A stretch of 64,000 bases of DNA. Source: VAZQ01 sp045811525. GTDB taxonomy: Bacteria; Pseudomonadota; Alphaproteobacteria; Rhizobiales; Xanthobacteraceae. A model generated the notes under the pieces. That model ran no database searches and was not told the origin of the DNA. It was given only the letters and a program-made list of their open reading frames with translations. The stretch spans positions 19,053-83,052 of the forward strand of contig JBJMTV010000037.1 in assembly GCA_045811525.1 (NCBI GenBank), read 5' to 3'. The position numbers were made by a program, and so were the translations under genes. Below, in pieces: positions 54,078-63,472 of the stretch (position 1 is the first letter of the stretch; the number at the start of each line of letters is the position of its first letter).

Positions 54078-56546
54078 GTGGCACTGGTCTGCTTCGGCGG
54101 TGTTTCGCTCGCGATCTATATGCACGGCATCAGCAAGGAGATCCTCAAGCTGGTGCGCGCTTCCAGTGCGCTTCACCATATGGGCGACCGTGTGGATCGA
54201 CAGCAGGCGCGTTTCTCAGGACCGGGTGAGGGGCGTGATTCCGAATACGATACCGAGGACATCTATTTCGATTTGCTGCGCGACATTGGCCGCAGCATTG
54301 AGCTGCGGGTGGTGGTCGACGTCATTGCCGGCGCCTCCGCGGGCGGCATCAACGGCACCATGTTGGCGCGGGCCTTGAGCCATGATCTCCCGATGGGGGC
54401 GCTGCGCGACTTGTGGCTCAACAATGCTGATGTCGCCATTCTTTTGGACGCCGAAGCGCGGGCGGGCACCTGGACCAAGTGGTTCTTGAAGCCTTTCATC
54501 TGGGCGGCCGCACTGACCGGCAGATTTCGTGCAATCCGCGACTTGGAGGTGCGCCAGAAGCTCTCGCTGTTCGTGCGCTCGCGCTGGTTCAAGCCGCCCC
54601 TATCGGGCCGAGTGATGGCCCGGCTCATGTACGACGCCGTACGCGTCATGGGCAAACCGCGCCATGAGAATGCGTCGTTACTGCCGTCGGGCCACGCACT
54701 CGATCTGTTCGTCACCCTCACCGATTTCGAGGGTTACCAGCAGCTTGTCCAGATCCACGACCCACCACTGATAAACGAGCGCGAGCACCACCAGGTCCTG
54801 CATTTTGGCTATCAACGCCACTCCAACGGAGACGTTGAAAGCGACTTCGAGCTGGACGACGCACCGGCGCTCGCTTTCGCGGCACGTGCAACCTCTTCCT
54901 TTCCAGGCGCGTTTCCGCCGGCGCGAATCGTAGAAATCGACGAGGTCGTCGCGGAGAGCCAGGGGGGCTGGCCCGGACGCGCCGAATTCATCGCCAGGAG
55001 CTTCCCTGACCACCTGCGGACGGGCATCGATCCGACCCTTGCCTCGTTCATAGACGGCTCGGTCCTGAACAACCGGCCCTTCCAGGAGGCGATCGCCGCT
55101 ATTCACGGCCGGCCGGCGCATCGCCAGGTCGATCGCCGCCTGGTCTATATCGACCCGGATCCGCCCCAGTCCTCTATTCGGCACTCTCCCAGGACCCCCG
55201 GTTTCTTTGTGACGCTGCGTGGTGCTCTCTCCGACATTCCAAGCTCTCAACCCGTGACGGATGAGCTTGGCCGTGTGGTCGAGTTCAACACACAGGTCCG
55301 GCGCTTGCGCGCCATAATCGACAGCGCCCGTCCGGAAGTCAGCCAGCTGGTCGCCAAATTCATTCCGGCCCAAGTCGACCGGCCGATTTCGCCCGACGAC
55401 TTGCGCGTCTGGCGCGAGCAGGTGAACTCACATGTGGCCGTTGACGCCCGGTTTGCCTACCAGGCTTATGTGCGGCTCAAACTGGCTTCCGTGCGTTCGT
55501 TCGGTGCTGAGTTGATCGTGCGGTTGCGAGGCGTTTCGCCGCAATCGGCGATCGCACGAGTGGTCGCCGACATCATCGATGCCTGGGCGTTGCAAAAGGG
55601 CATAGTCTACGAGCGTGCCGAGAGCGAGGCGCTCGAATTCGAGGCGCAGACGGCGGGCCGCCTTGCGCCCTGGGTGAAGTACCTGCTGTCGTTCGACGTG
55701 AAATATCGCGAGCGCCGTCTGCATTTTTTAATCGAGGGGCAGAACCGGCTCTATCAGCTGCTGGATCAGGAGCGTTTCGCCAATCTGAACCCGCTGCTTG
55801 TCGATGGCCTGAAACGCGAGTTTTACCTGCGCCTAGACCGATTGCGGCAAAGGCAGCGTGCCCCCTTCTACACTGCCGGGGTCCGAAGTCTCGTTGCTGA
55901 GCTCTTTCCGACCGAGCCCTCCCTCGATGACATTCGCCATCTCCAGGCGTACGCCAGCGATTTCGTCGAGCGCAGGGCCGGCAAGCTCGACGAGCTCATT
56001 GAGCAGCTCGCATATGAGATTGGGCTCGACGCCACCACGCGCGAGCTCGATGAGCTTCTCGCCTCCCTCGATCCCGTGCAATGGCATCCCGAAGCACGCC
56101 GGGAGGTACTGATCAATTATCTCGGGTTTCCGTTCTGGGACGTGTTGACGTTTCCCATGACCAGCGCCCGCGAGATTGGCGAGCTCAACGAGATCCTGAT
56201 CGATCGCATCAGCCCGCAGGATCTCAGCACGCTCAAAGGCTTTGCAGGCGTCGACCGATTGAAGGGCACTGGGTTCGGGCATTTTGCTGCCTTCTTCTCG
56301 CGCAGCTATCGCGAGAACGACTACCTGCTCGGGCGCTTGCACGCGCTGGAGCGGCTCATCGACATCGTATGTGACGCTGCGGGCGCCGAGGCCCTGCACA
56401 ATGGCATCGATGTCCTCGCACTGAAGAAGCGCGGGTTTTTGCGTATCCTGGACGCCGAGGAGGGGCACCTGCCTGGCAGCGTGCAGCTCATCCGGGCACT
56501 GCGCACCTCCGTCGATCGCATCGACGCAGCGGCCCGTTCGCCTTAG
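54078..56546 (+). CDS. patatin-like phospholipase of the large patatin-related type
   Basis: An ~820-residue lipid hydrolase. The oxyanion loop is CFGGVSLAIYMHGISKEI, the nucleophile elbow GASAGGINGTMLARALS (G-A-S-A-G) and the dyad Asp lies in FIDGSVLNNRPF. Long C-terminal helices follow. GTG 54078 opens MALVCFGG, but the family N-terminus normally includes REKELRxALV; those residues are encoded just upstream after a CTG at 54057, which has GAGGGG eight bases before it, so a CTG start is plausible. Its role, probably membrane lipid turnover, is unproven. Confidence 0.87.
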   Translation: MALVCFGGVSLAIYMHGISKEILKLVRASSALHHMGDRVDRQQARFSGPGEGRDSEYDTEDIYFDLLRDIGRSIELRVVVDVIAGASAGGINGTMLARALSHDLPMGALRDLWLNNADVAILLDAEARAGTWTKWFLKPFIWAAALTGRFRAIRDLEVRQKLSLFVRSRWFKPPLSGRVMARLMYDAVRVMGKPRHENASLLPSGHALDLFVTLTDFEGYQQLVQIHDPPLINEREHHQVLHFGYQRHSNGDVESDFELDDAPALAFAARATSSFPGAFPPARIVEIDEVVAESQGGWPGRAEFIARSFPDHLRTGIDPTLASFIDGSVLNNRPFQEAIAAIHGRPAHRQVDRRLVYIDPDPPQSSIRHSPRTPGFFVTLRGALSDIPSSQPVTDELGRVVEFNTQVRRLRAIIDSARPEVSQLVAKFIPAQVDRPISPDDLRVWREQVNSHVAVDARFAYQAYVRLKLASVRSFGAELIVRLRGVSPQSAIARVVADIIDAWALQKGIVYERAESEALEFEAQTAGRLAPWVKYLLSFDVKYRERRLHFLIEGQNRLYQLLDQERFANLNPLLVDGLKREFYLRLDRLRQRQRAPFYTAGVRSLVAELFPTEPSLDDIRHLQAYASDFVERRAGKLDELIEQLAYEIGLDATTRELDELLASLDPVQWHPEARREVLINYLGFPFWDVLTFPMTSAREIGELNEILIDRISPQDLSTLKGFAGVDRLKGTGFGHFAAFFSRSYRENDYLLGRLHALERLIDIVCDAAGAEALHNGIDVLALKKRGFLRILDAEEGHLPGSVQLIRALRTSVDRIDAAARSP

Positions 56547-56808
56547 TCCGCATTGCGACACGAAGGCGGCCCCGCTCCGGCGCTTCCTCGGGGGTGGCCC
56601 CGGCCGCCGGAGCTCCGGGACGATCTGGAACTGCTGAGAGGGATAAAACACACGGTCGCAGGGCTCAGCAAAAAGTTAAAGGATTTGGGTGAGCATTGGG
56701 TTTGCTGGCCCGTGTCGCGCCCCATAGCTATAGTCACGGGGTGATGGGGACGGGGTCCCGCCTGCGACCAAGAGCCTTCCCCTGAGTTGATTGCGTAGGA
56801 GTTGCGTC

Positions 56809-57654
56809 ATGGCGCCGCGTGCGTATTGGAAGGGGTACCTCAAGCTCTCGCTAGTCTCGTGTCCAATTGCGCTTTATCCGGCTTCTTCGAGCTCGGAGCG
56901 CGTTTCGTTCAATCGCATCAACAGCAAGACCGGCAACAGGCTCAAGCAGCAAATGGTCGACGCGCAGACCGGGGAGCCCGTTGCGCGCGAGGACATCACG
57001 CGCGGCTTTGAACACAGCAAAGGCCAATACCTGATCGTGAGCGATGAGGAGCTGGAAAAGATCAGGATCGAGAGCACGCATACGATCGACATCGATTATT
57101 TCGTCCCGCGCGCCGAGATCGACGACCGCTATATGGATAGTCCCTACTACATCGCCCCGACCGACCAGGTCGGGCAGGAGGCGTTCTCCGTCATCCGTGA
57201 CGCCATGCGCGACAAGAAGATGGTGGGAATTGCGCGAGTCGTGCTCACGCGCCGCGAGCACGTCGTCATGCTCGAGCCGTTCGAGAAGGGATTGTTGGCG
57301 ACGACCTTGCGCTATCCCTATGAGCTCCGCGACCACTCCGATTATTTCGCCGACATCCCGGAGCTTAAGCTCCCGGCCGAAATGAGGAAGCTTGCTGCGC
57401 ATATCGTCGAGACCAAGGCCGGTCACTTCGAGCCCAAGAGCTTCGAGGACCACTACGAAAAAGCGCTCACCGAGTTGCTCAAGAGCAAAGAGGCCGGCAA
57501 GCCGATCGAGGTTATTGGTGAGGAAAAAGCGCCTCCTGGCGTCATCAATCTGATGGAGGCGCTTCGGGCCAGTATCAAGAGTGGCAGCAAGAAGCCGGCA
57601 GCGGCCAGCACGGAAACGCGTCGTCCTGCCAGGAAGAAGGCGGCGGCGCGCTGA
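56809..57654 (+). CDS. ku: bacterial Ku protein
   Basis: Ku forms a homodimeric ring on DNA ends and recruits LigD in non-homologous end joining. The 281-residue sequence has APRAYWKGYLKLSLVSCPIALYPA, SFNRINSKTGNRLKQQMVDAQTGEPV and the central IDIDYFVPRAEIDDRYMDSPYYI, followed by a Lys/Arg-rich C-tail (KKPAAASTETRRPARKKAAAR). GTAGGAG eight bases before ATG 56809 fixes the start. No ligD lies within the window. The gap 56547-56808 contains no gene I can support. Confidence 0.95.
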   Translation: MAPRAYWKGYLKLSLVSCPIALYPASSSSERVSFNRINSKTGNRLKQQMVDAQTGEPVAREDITRGFEHSKGQYLIVSDEELEKIRIESTHTIDIDYFVPRAEIDDRYMDSPYYIAPTDQVGQEAFSVIRDAMRDKKMVGIARVVLTRREHVVMLEPFEKGLLATTLRYPYELRDHSDYFADIPELKLPAEMRKLAAHIVETKAGHFEPKSFEDHYEKALTELLKSKEAGKPIEVIGEEKAPPGVINLMEALRASIKSGSKKPAAASTETRRPARKKAAAR

Positions 57655-57746
57655 CCGGGATGAGCCCACTGAGTTCCCCACAAGCTCGGTAATTCTGCGG
57701 AAATGCCGTCTTGTCGGCGTGAGGCCCAGGGAGTTACTGACTCCTG

Positions 57747-58847
57747 ATGTCTGATTCGATCGGTTCGGCTTTCCCGCGCCGCATTGCGTTTACCGGCCTT
57801 CTTTCGTCCATGAGGCGCGAGGAGGCGTTCAGCCTCGTTCGCAGCCATGGTCGTACGCCGAGCCGTGGACTGACCAAAAAAACCGACGCTCTGGTTGTTG
57901 GTGCGCTGGGCTGGCCGCTGCTGGGTACTGGAGGCCCGTCGAAGAGCCTGGCTCTTGCCAAGTCCTACGGCGTCTCGATCGTCAGCGAGCGTCAATTCCT
58001 GGAATGGGCCGGGTTGGCACCGCAGGATGATGAGCTGCGTACCTATACGGCAGGGCAGATTGCGGCACTCGTCCGCCTGCCCTTGGATGTCATCGAGCAG
58101 CTTAGCGCTTTCGGATTGCTCGACTGTCGCGGCGAGCGGTACCGGTTTCGTGATCTCACGGCGGCGCGCCAGCTGGCCGAGCTTCTCACCAACGGTGTCG
58201 CTCTCTCCACCATCACCCGCAGCTTGCACGAGATCCGAAAATGGTTGCCCGATGCGGAGCTTTCCAAGCTCCGGCTGTTCCCGGCATCCTCGGACGCGCT
58301 GCTCGTGGAGCAACTCAGGGGCGTGACCGACAAGCGCGGGCAATTCGTGCTTCCCGTGCTGGAGGTGCGGGAGAGTCCGGATGAGCTGTTCGAGCAGGCG
58401 CAAGCCGCCGAGGCGCTGGACGACGGAGCGACGGCGGAACGGCTTTATCGCAAGGTGATGCGGGTTGATCCCTCTGACGCAACTGCGGCGTTCAATCTTG
58501 GGAATCTCCTGCGTCGCAAGGGCCAGAAGCTCGAGGCCGAAATGGCATATCGCGCTGCACTAGGGGCGGATGGTCATTTTGCCGAGGCTTGGTACAACCT
58601 TGCCGATCTGCTCGATGACCAAGGCCAACCCGACAAAGCAATGGAATGTCTTGAGCAAGCCCTCGTCGCGGAGCCGGGCTACGCGGATGCGCTGTTCAAC
58701 CTGGCCCTCTTGCACCAGCGCAAGGACCACTTGGCGCAGGCCGCAGAATCCTGGCGCGCCTACTTGGCACTAGACCAAGCCTCCGAGTGGGCGTCACGCG
58801 CCCGGCGCGCGCTCAAGTTCTGCGAGATGCAGCTGGCGCTCCTCTGA
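57747..58847 (+). CDS. BRCT - MerR-type HTH - TPR fusion protein next to Ku
   Basis: A 366-residue three-part protein. Residues ~11-90 read as a BRCT-like domain: RRIAFTGLLSSMRREEAFSLV, TKKTDALVVGAL and SIVSERQFLEWAGL with the late Trp. Residues ~98-168 look like a MerR-type winged helix: YTAGQIAALVRLPLDVIEQLSAFGLLD and RFRDLTAARQLAELLTNG. From ~213 there are three to four TPR units (AAFNLGNLLRRKGQKLEAEM, FAEAWYNLADLLDDQGQPDKAM). The gene follows Ku by 92 bases on the same strand, with GGGAG about 12 bases before the ATG. BRCT suggests DNA-break signalling or end-joining; function is unknown. Confidence 0.8.
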   Translation: MSDSIGSAFPRRIAFTGLLSSMRREEAFSLVRSHGRTPSRGLTKKTDALVVGALGWPLLGTGGPSKSLALAKSYGVSIVSERQFLEWAGLAPQDDELRTYTAGQIAALVRLPLDVIEQLSAFGLLDCRGERYRFRDLTAARQLAELLTNGVALSTITRSLHEIRKWLPDAELSKLRLFPASSDALLVEQLRGVTDKRGQFVLPVLEVRESPDELFEQAQAAEALDDGATAERLYRKVMRVDPSDATAAFNLGNLLRRKGQKLEAEMAYRAALGADGHFAEAWYNLADLLDDQGQPDKAMECLEQALVAEPGYADALFNLALLHQRKDHLAQAAESWRAYLALDQASEWASRARRALKFCEMQLALL

Positions 58848-58870
58848 CCCGCGATTGCTCTCGCTGGTCT

Positions 58871-59914
58871 CTATGGATTGGCAAGGACAAGCGCCTGGCG
58901 CGCTTTTGCGATCAGCGGCGCAGGGCTAGCATAGATGCGCTCTGCCAGGGTCTGCAGCTCCTCTCCCGAAATCGGGTCGACGTCGAGCCCGATCCTCTGC
59001 GCCTCCGCCGTCAGATCAGGGTCGCGCATCGTTGCCATGAAGGCGGCGCGTAACGCGGTGATCCGCTGCTCCGGCATCCCCGGCGGCATCATGTAAGGAC
59101 GACCAAAAACCTCGGAGCTGTAGAACAGCTCGAGGATGCGGCGCTCATCCTCCCCTTTGGCAAAGTCGACCGCAAGCGGCACTCCCATTCTGTTGACCGC
59201 CGAATGTCCCTTCGCGTGCTCCTGCACCAGGACGCGGATGAAGCCATTCTGAATCCAGTCCGGACGTTGTGCGACCAGCGAGGACCAGCTGAACCCGCAC
59301 AAGCCCTGGACCTCGCCTTTCTCGATCGCGAGGGTGATCTCGCGTGTGCCGGGATAGCCGGTCACGATGCGAAATTTCGCACCTGTCAGATTGTTGAGCA
59401 GCACCGGAAAATCGCGCGTCGAAGTGCCGGGCTGGCTGGCACCGATGACGAGCTTGCGCTCCTGCAGCTGTATGAACGACTTCACAGGGGCGTCTGTGCG
59501 GGCGATGCAGACGTAGTAGTCGGTCGTGGCTGATCCGAGATAAACGAACTTCGAGGCGTCGAAGCGCACCCGCTTCGCTTCGTCGAGAAGTGCGTCGACG
59601 ATGGCCGTGTTCTGCAGCGCTCCAATGACGGTCCCGTCCTTGGGGGCGGTGTTGTAGACGTATGCGGCTGCCGCTGTGCTCGCTGCGCCCGGCATGTTGG
59701 TTATAACGATTGTGGGATTGCCCGGAATGTGTTTCGACATATGACGCGCGAGGAGGCGTGCGTAGATGTCGTAGCCCCCTCCTGCAGAAGAGCCGACAAC
59801 CACGGTGATCTGCTTGCCGCGATAGAATTGTGCGACCGGCTCCTGCGCGGCGGCCGAGGTCGTCGCGGCCGTGAGAAAGCAGACAACGAGCCACCACGAC
59901 AGACCGCGCGCCAT
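58871..59914 (-). CDS. Bug/TctC-type periplasmic solute-binding protein (divergent branch)
   Basis: A 347-residue exported receptor; the signal peptide is MARGLSWWLVVCFLTAATTSAAAQ. The TctC-like core is modified: ITVVVGSSAGGGYDIYARLLARH replaces VPFPAGGPxD, with NMPGAASTAAAAYVYN and EEL near the end. GGAGG precedes ATG 59914. It is again an orphan receptor with no TctAB. Ligand unknown. Confidence 0.85.
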   Translation of the reverse strand: MARGLSWWLVVCFLTAATTSAAAQEPVAQFYRGKQITVVVGSSAGGGYDIYARLLARHMSKHIPGNPTIVITNMPGAASTAAAAYVYNTAPKDGTVIGALQNTAIVDALLDEAKRVRFDASKFVYLGSATTDYYVCIARTDAPVKSFIQLQERKLVIGASQPGTSTRDFPVLLNNLTGAKFRIVTGYPGTREITLAIEKGEVQGLCGFSWSSLVAQRPDWIQNGFIRVLVQEHAKGHSAVNRMGVPLAVDFAKGEDERRILELFYSSEVFGRPYMMPPGMPEQRITALRAAFMATMRDPDLTAEAQRIGLDVDPISGEELQTLAERIYASPAPLIAKARQALVLANP

Positions 59915-59970
59915 GCGCTTGCCTCCGGCTTGGATCCGCAAAAGTCTTAGGTCGGGCGTATCACGCTGCC

Positions 59971-61038
59971 TCAGACTGCTTGCCTCAGCTTCCGCGCCAC
60001 GCGCGGCGCAAAATAGCTGAGCACGCCTGCCGCGCCTGCGCGCTTGAAAGCAACCAGCGACTCCATCATTGCCTTGTCGCCGTCAAGCCAGCCGTTCTGC
60101 GCGGCGGCCGTGATCATGGCGTACTCGCCCGAGACCTGATAGGCGAAGGTTGGCATTGCAAACGTGTCGCTGATGCGGCGCAGGATGTCGAGGTAAGGCA
60201 TGCCTGGCTTTACCATGACCATATCCGCACCCTCTGCAATGTCGAGCTCAACCTCGCGCAGTGCCTCATCAGTATTGGCGGGATCCATCTGGTAGGTAGC
60301 CTTGTCACCGACAAGCGTCGCCGATGAGCCCACCGCGTCACGAAATGGCCCATAAAACGCCGACGCGTATTTCGCGGCGTAAGCCATGATCGCAACGTCG
60401 AGGAAGCTTGCCTGGTCGAGGGCGGATCGGATCGCGCCGACGCGCCCGTCCATCATGTCGGAGGGTGCTATGATGTCACAGCCCGCTTCGGCCTCGATGA
60501 GGGCCTGCTTTACCAGCACCTGCACCGTGTCGTCGTTCACGATAGTGCCGTGACGAAGCAGGCCATCGTGCCCGTGACTGGTGTAAGGATCGAGTGCAAC
60601 ATCGCACAGAATGCCGATGTTCGGCACGGCTCGCTTGATCGCTCGAATGGCACGGCAGACCAGATTGTCGGGATTGAGCGCCTCGCTGCCCTCTTCGTCT
60701 CGCAATGTGGGATCGGTGTAGGGGAATAGCGCAACGCAGGGGATGGCGAGCTCAGCCGCGTGTTGCGCCTCCACGACGGCCTGGTCGACCGACAAACGTT
60801 CGACCCCCGGCATGGAGGGGATGGGAATTCGCGCGCGATCGCCGTCCACCACGAACAAAGGCCAAATGAGGTCGCCCGCCGTCAGTACGCTCTCCCGCAC
60901 CATTCGACGCATCCATTCCGCCTTGCGGTTGCGCCGTAGTCGGGTCGAGAGATCGAGCCGCGTGCCGGATGGTGCTGCCGCCATTATCTCAACGGGAGTG
61001 AGACGGGGTTCGATCGGCCGTCCGTATTTGAGGGCCAT
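59971..61038 (-). CDS. hemB: delta-aminolevulinic acid dehydratase, Mg-type
   Basis: HemB joins two ALA molecules to porphobilinogen in haem synthesis. The two Schiff-base Lys lie in AYAAKYASAFYGPFRDA and MVMVKPGMPYLDI. At the zinc site of enteric and animal enzymes the sequence is CDVALDPYTSHGHDG, with Asp replacing the cysteines; this matches the known Mg-dependent enzyme of Bradyrhizobium-type bacteria. 355 residues. Start ATG 61038 lacks a strong ribosome site; the open frame upstream to 61389 is not homologous. Confidence 0.95.
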   Translation of the reverse strand: MALKYGRPIEPRLTPVEIMAAAPSGTRLDLSTRLRRNRKAEWMRRMVRESVLTAGDLIWPLFVVDGDRARIPIPSMPGVERLSVDQAVVEAQHAAELAIPCVALFPYTDPTLRDEEGSEALNPDNLVCRAIRAIKRAVPNIGILCDVALDPYTSHGHDGLLRHGTIVNDDTVQVLVKQALIEAEAGCDIIAPSDMMDGRVGAIRSALDQASFLDVAIMAYAAKYASAFYGPFRDAVGSSATLVGDKATYQMDPANTDEALREVELDIAEGADMVMVKPGMPYLDILRRISDTFAMPTFAYQVSGEYAMITAAAQNGWLDGDKAMMESLVAFKRAGAAGVLSYFAPRVARKLRQAV

Positions 61039-61177
61039 GCATGCATTCCCATAATGAAAGAGCCTCTTTTTAGCTCGTCCTGGACGGCGCCGCCAGCAGA
61101 GCCGGGACGCTTCGCATGACTGCTCGAAGCAGTGCCCGATTTGACGCTCGAAAATCTTGTGAGTATCGATCGCGCCT

Positions 61178-62317
61178 ATGAATTTCGAGCTGACGGACGA
61201 GCAACGCGCCATCAAGGAAACGGCGCGCGCCTTTGCGCGCAATGAGATGACGCCATTCGCGCGCGATTGGGACGAGAGCGAGCGCTTACCGGTTGAGACG
61301 CTTCGACGCGCCGCAAAGCTTGGATTTGCCGGGATCCATGTGGACGCGGAAGTGGGGGGTTCGGCGCTCTCCCGGCTTGACGCCGCCATGATCTTCGAGG
61401 AATTGGCCCAGGGTTGTCCTTCGACGGCGGCTTATCTCTCCATCCACAATATGGTCGCGTGGATGATCGACGCCTACGGTGCGCAAGAGCTGCGGCTGCG
61501 GCTGCTGCCCAGCCTTTGCACTATGGAGGGCTTTGGCAGTTATTGCCTCACCGAGCCGGACTCCGGATCGGATGCTGCCAGCCTGAAGGCTAGGGCGGTG
61601 CGCAAAGGCGAGCACTACGTGCTCAATGGTACCAAGGCGTTCATATCAGGTGGCGGCTTTTCCGATGTGTACCTGGTGATGGCGCGTACCGGTGAGGCGG
61701 GTGCTCGGGGCATCTCATGCTTCGCGGTCGAGAAGGGCACGGCCGGTCTCGGCTTCGGTGCGCAGGAGAAGAAGCTTGGTTGGCACTCCCAACCCACATC
61801 CATGGTCATCCTTGAAGATTGCAAGGTGCCGGCCAGCAATCGCATCGGCGCCGAGGGGCAAGGCTTCAAGATCGCCATGAAGGGCCTCGATGGCGGCCGC
61901 CTCAACATTGCGGCCTGCTCACTGGGCGGCGCCCAGTTCTGTCTCGATCGCACGATCGACTACATGAAGGAGCGTAAACAATTCGCAACGCGGCTTGCCG
62001 ACTTTCAGGCGCTCGCGTTCCGTATCGCCGACTATGCGACGGAGCTCGAGGCGGCGCGACTGATGGTTTATCGAGCAGCGGTGGCGCTCGACCAAGCCGA
62101 TCCGGCAGCGACCCGGCTCGCCGCCATGGCCAAGCGGCTCGCGACGGATTTCGGGTTCGAAACTGTGAACGGTTGTCTCCAGCTCCACGGCGGCTACGGT
62201 TACCTTCGGGATCATCCGATCGAGCGCGTGATGCGCGATCTTAGGGTGCATCAGATCCTGGAAGGCACCAACGAGGTCATGCGCCTGATCGTCGCCCGCG
62301 ACATGCTGGGCAACTGA
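61178..62317 (+). CDS. acyl-CoA dehydrogenase, probably isobutyryl-CoA
   Basis: A 379-residue FAD flavoprotein that would oxidise isobutyryl-CoA to methacrylyl-CoA in valine catabolism. Blocks: YCLTEPDSGSDAASLKARA, FISGGGFSDVYLVMARTG, GLDGGRLNIAACSLGGAQ and HQILEGTNEVMRLIVARDM with the catalytic Glu in EGTNE. Assignment to valine rather than other acyl-CoAs comes from the genes that follow. Divergent from hemB across 139 bases. Confidence 0.9.
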   Translation: MNFELTDEQRAIKETARAFARNEMTPFARDWDESERLPVETLRRAAKLGFAGIHVDAEVGGSALSRLDAAMIFEELAQGCPSTAAYLSIHNMVAWMIDAYGAQELRLRLLPSLCTMEGFGSYCLTEPDSGSDAASLKARAVRKGEHYVLNGTKAFISGGGFSDVYLVMARTGEAGARGISCFAVEKGTAGLGFGAQEKKLGWHSQPTSMVILEDCKVPASNRIGAEGQGFKIAMKGLDGGRLNIAACSLGGAQFCLDRTIDYMKERKQFATRLADFQALAFRIADYATELEAARLMVYRAAVALDQADPAATRLAAMAKRLATDFGFETVNGCLQLHGGYGYLRDHPIERVMRDLRVHQILEGTNEVMRLIVARDMLGN

Positions 62318-62413
62318 GCGCGACATGCGTATTAAGCCCAATACAGTCGCGCTCCACCCTTTGGTTCCGCCTCAACAACGGCCCAACCGCTCCAGTCAAA
62401 CCGGGGTGGGCTT

Positions 62414-63472
62414 GTGAATTCTGCGTCCGAGATCGTGTTCGACCGGCGGGGAGCCGCCGGCGTCATCGTTCTGAACCGACCAGAGGCGCTCAATGCTGTG
62501 TCGCATGCCATGGTCGGCGCGCTGGCGCGCCAGCTTATCGAGTGGGAATCCGATCCTGCCGTGAGCCGCGTGATCATTACCGCCGCGGCAGGCCGTGCAT
62601 TCTCGGCGGGAGGTGATCTGCGCGCGCTTTACGACCTCGGCCGTGCCCGCCGCTATCCGGAGATGCTCAGCTTCTTTCGCGACGAGTACACACTCAACTT
62701 GCGCATCAAGCACTATCGCAAGCCTTATGTTGCGCTCATCGATGGAATCGTCATGGGCGGCGGAGTGGGCATCTCCGTGCATGGCTCGCACCGCGTTGCG
62801 GGGGATCGCTTCGCGTTCGCCATGCCGGAGGTCGGGATCGGCTTTTTTCCGGACGTAGGTGCGACCTGGTTTCTGCCGCGGCTGCCGGGCGAGCTCGGCA
62901 CCTATTGTGCACTGACGGGCGAGCGGCTCGATGCCGATATGGGAGTCGCCGCGGGCGTCGCGACCCACCGCATTGCCTCGGCTCGTTTCGGTGACCTCAT
63001 CGACGCACTCTGCACCGCCACCCCGGTGGACGCGGTGCTCGCCGCCTTTGCCACGGCTGTGCCGGTTGAGCCCTTGCAGATGCGCCGAGCCGTCGTCGAT
63101 GGACTGTTTTGCGGGGAGGAGGTCGAGGATATCCTCATGCGCCTTGATGCGGCAGCCGGCACTACGGCTCCCAGTGGCACCTTGGCGGCTAAAGCGGCCG
63201 CCGCGATCCGCACAAAATCGCCGACCAGTCTGAAGCTTGCGCTAGCGCAGATGCGCTGTGGCGCAATCCTGGAGTTCACGCAGTGCATGCGGACCGAGTA
63301 CCGCATTGTGTCGAGCGTGGTGCGCGGGCATGACTTCTATGAGGGAGTACGGGCGGTGATCGTGGACAAGGATCAGGCGCCGCAGTGGCGACCCGCGACG
63401 CTGGCAGAGGTGAGTGGCGCGGATATCGCCCGGCACCTGGCGCCGGTGTGCGATGATCTTCATCTGTCATGA
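62414..63472 (+). CDS. 3-hydroxyisobutyryl-CoA hydrolase
   Basis: A 352-residue crotonase-fold hydrolase that releases 3-hydroxyisobutyrate from its CoA ester. NRPEALNAVSHAMVGALARQL, AFSAGGDLRALYDLG and the hallmark MPEVGIGFFPDVGATWFLPRLPG of the HIBCH branch are clear; the catalytic Glu and Asp lie in this last block. The start is GTG 62414. It lies 96 bases after the acyl-CoA dehydrogenase and shares an ATGA overlap with the next gene. Confidence 0.92.
   Translation: MNSASEIVFDRRGAAGVIVLNRPEALNAVSHAMVGALARQLIEWESDPAVSRVIITAAAGRAFSAGGDLRALYDLGRARRYPEMLSFFRDEYTLNLRIKHYRKPYVALIDGIVMGGGVGISVHGSHRVAGDRFAFAMPEVGIGFFPDVGATWFLPRLPGELGTYCALTGERLDADMGVAAGVATHRIASARFGDLIDALCTATPVDAVLAAFATAVPVEPLQMRRAVVDGLFCGEEVEDILMRLDAAAGTTAPSGTLAAKAAAAIRTKSPTSLKLALAQMRCGAILEFTQCMRTEYRIVSSVVRGHDFYEGVRAVIVDKDQAPQWRPATLAEVSGADIARHLAPVCDDLHLS

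Noticed and set aside
56553..56744. 63-residue plus-strand frame between the patatin gene and Ku
   Set aside because: TTG start, no ribosome site, and no recognisable family; the helical part (DDLELLRGIKHTVAGLSKKL) may be chance.
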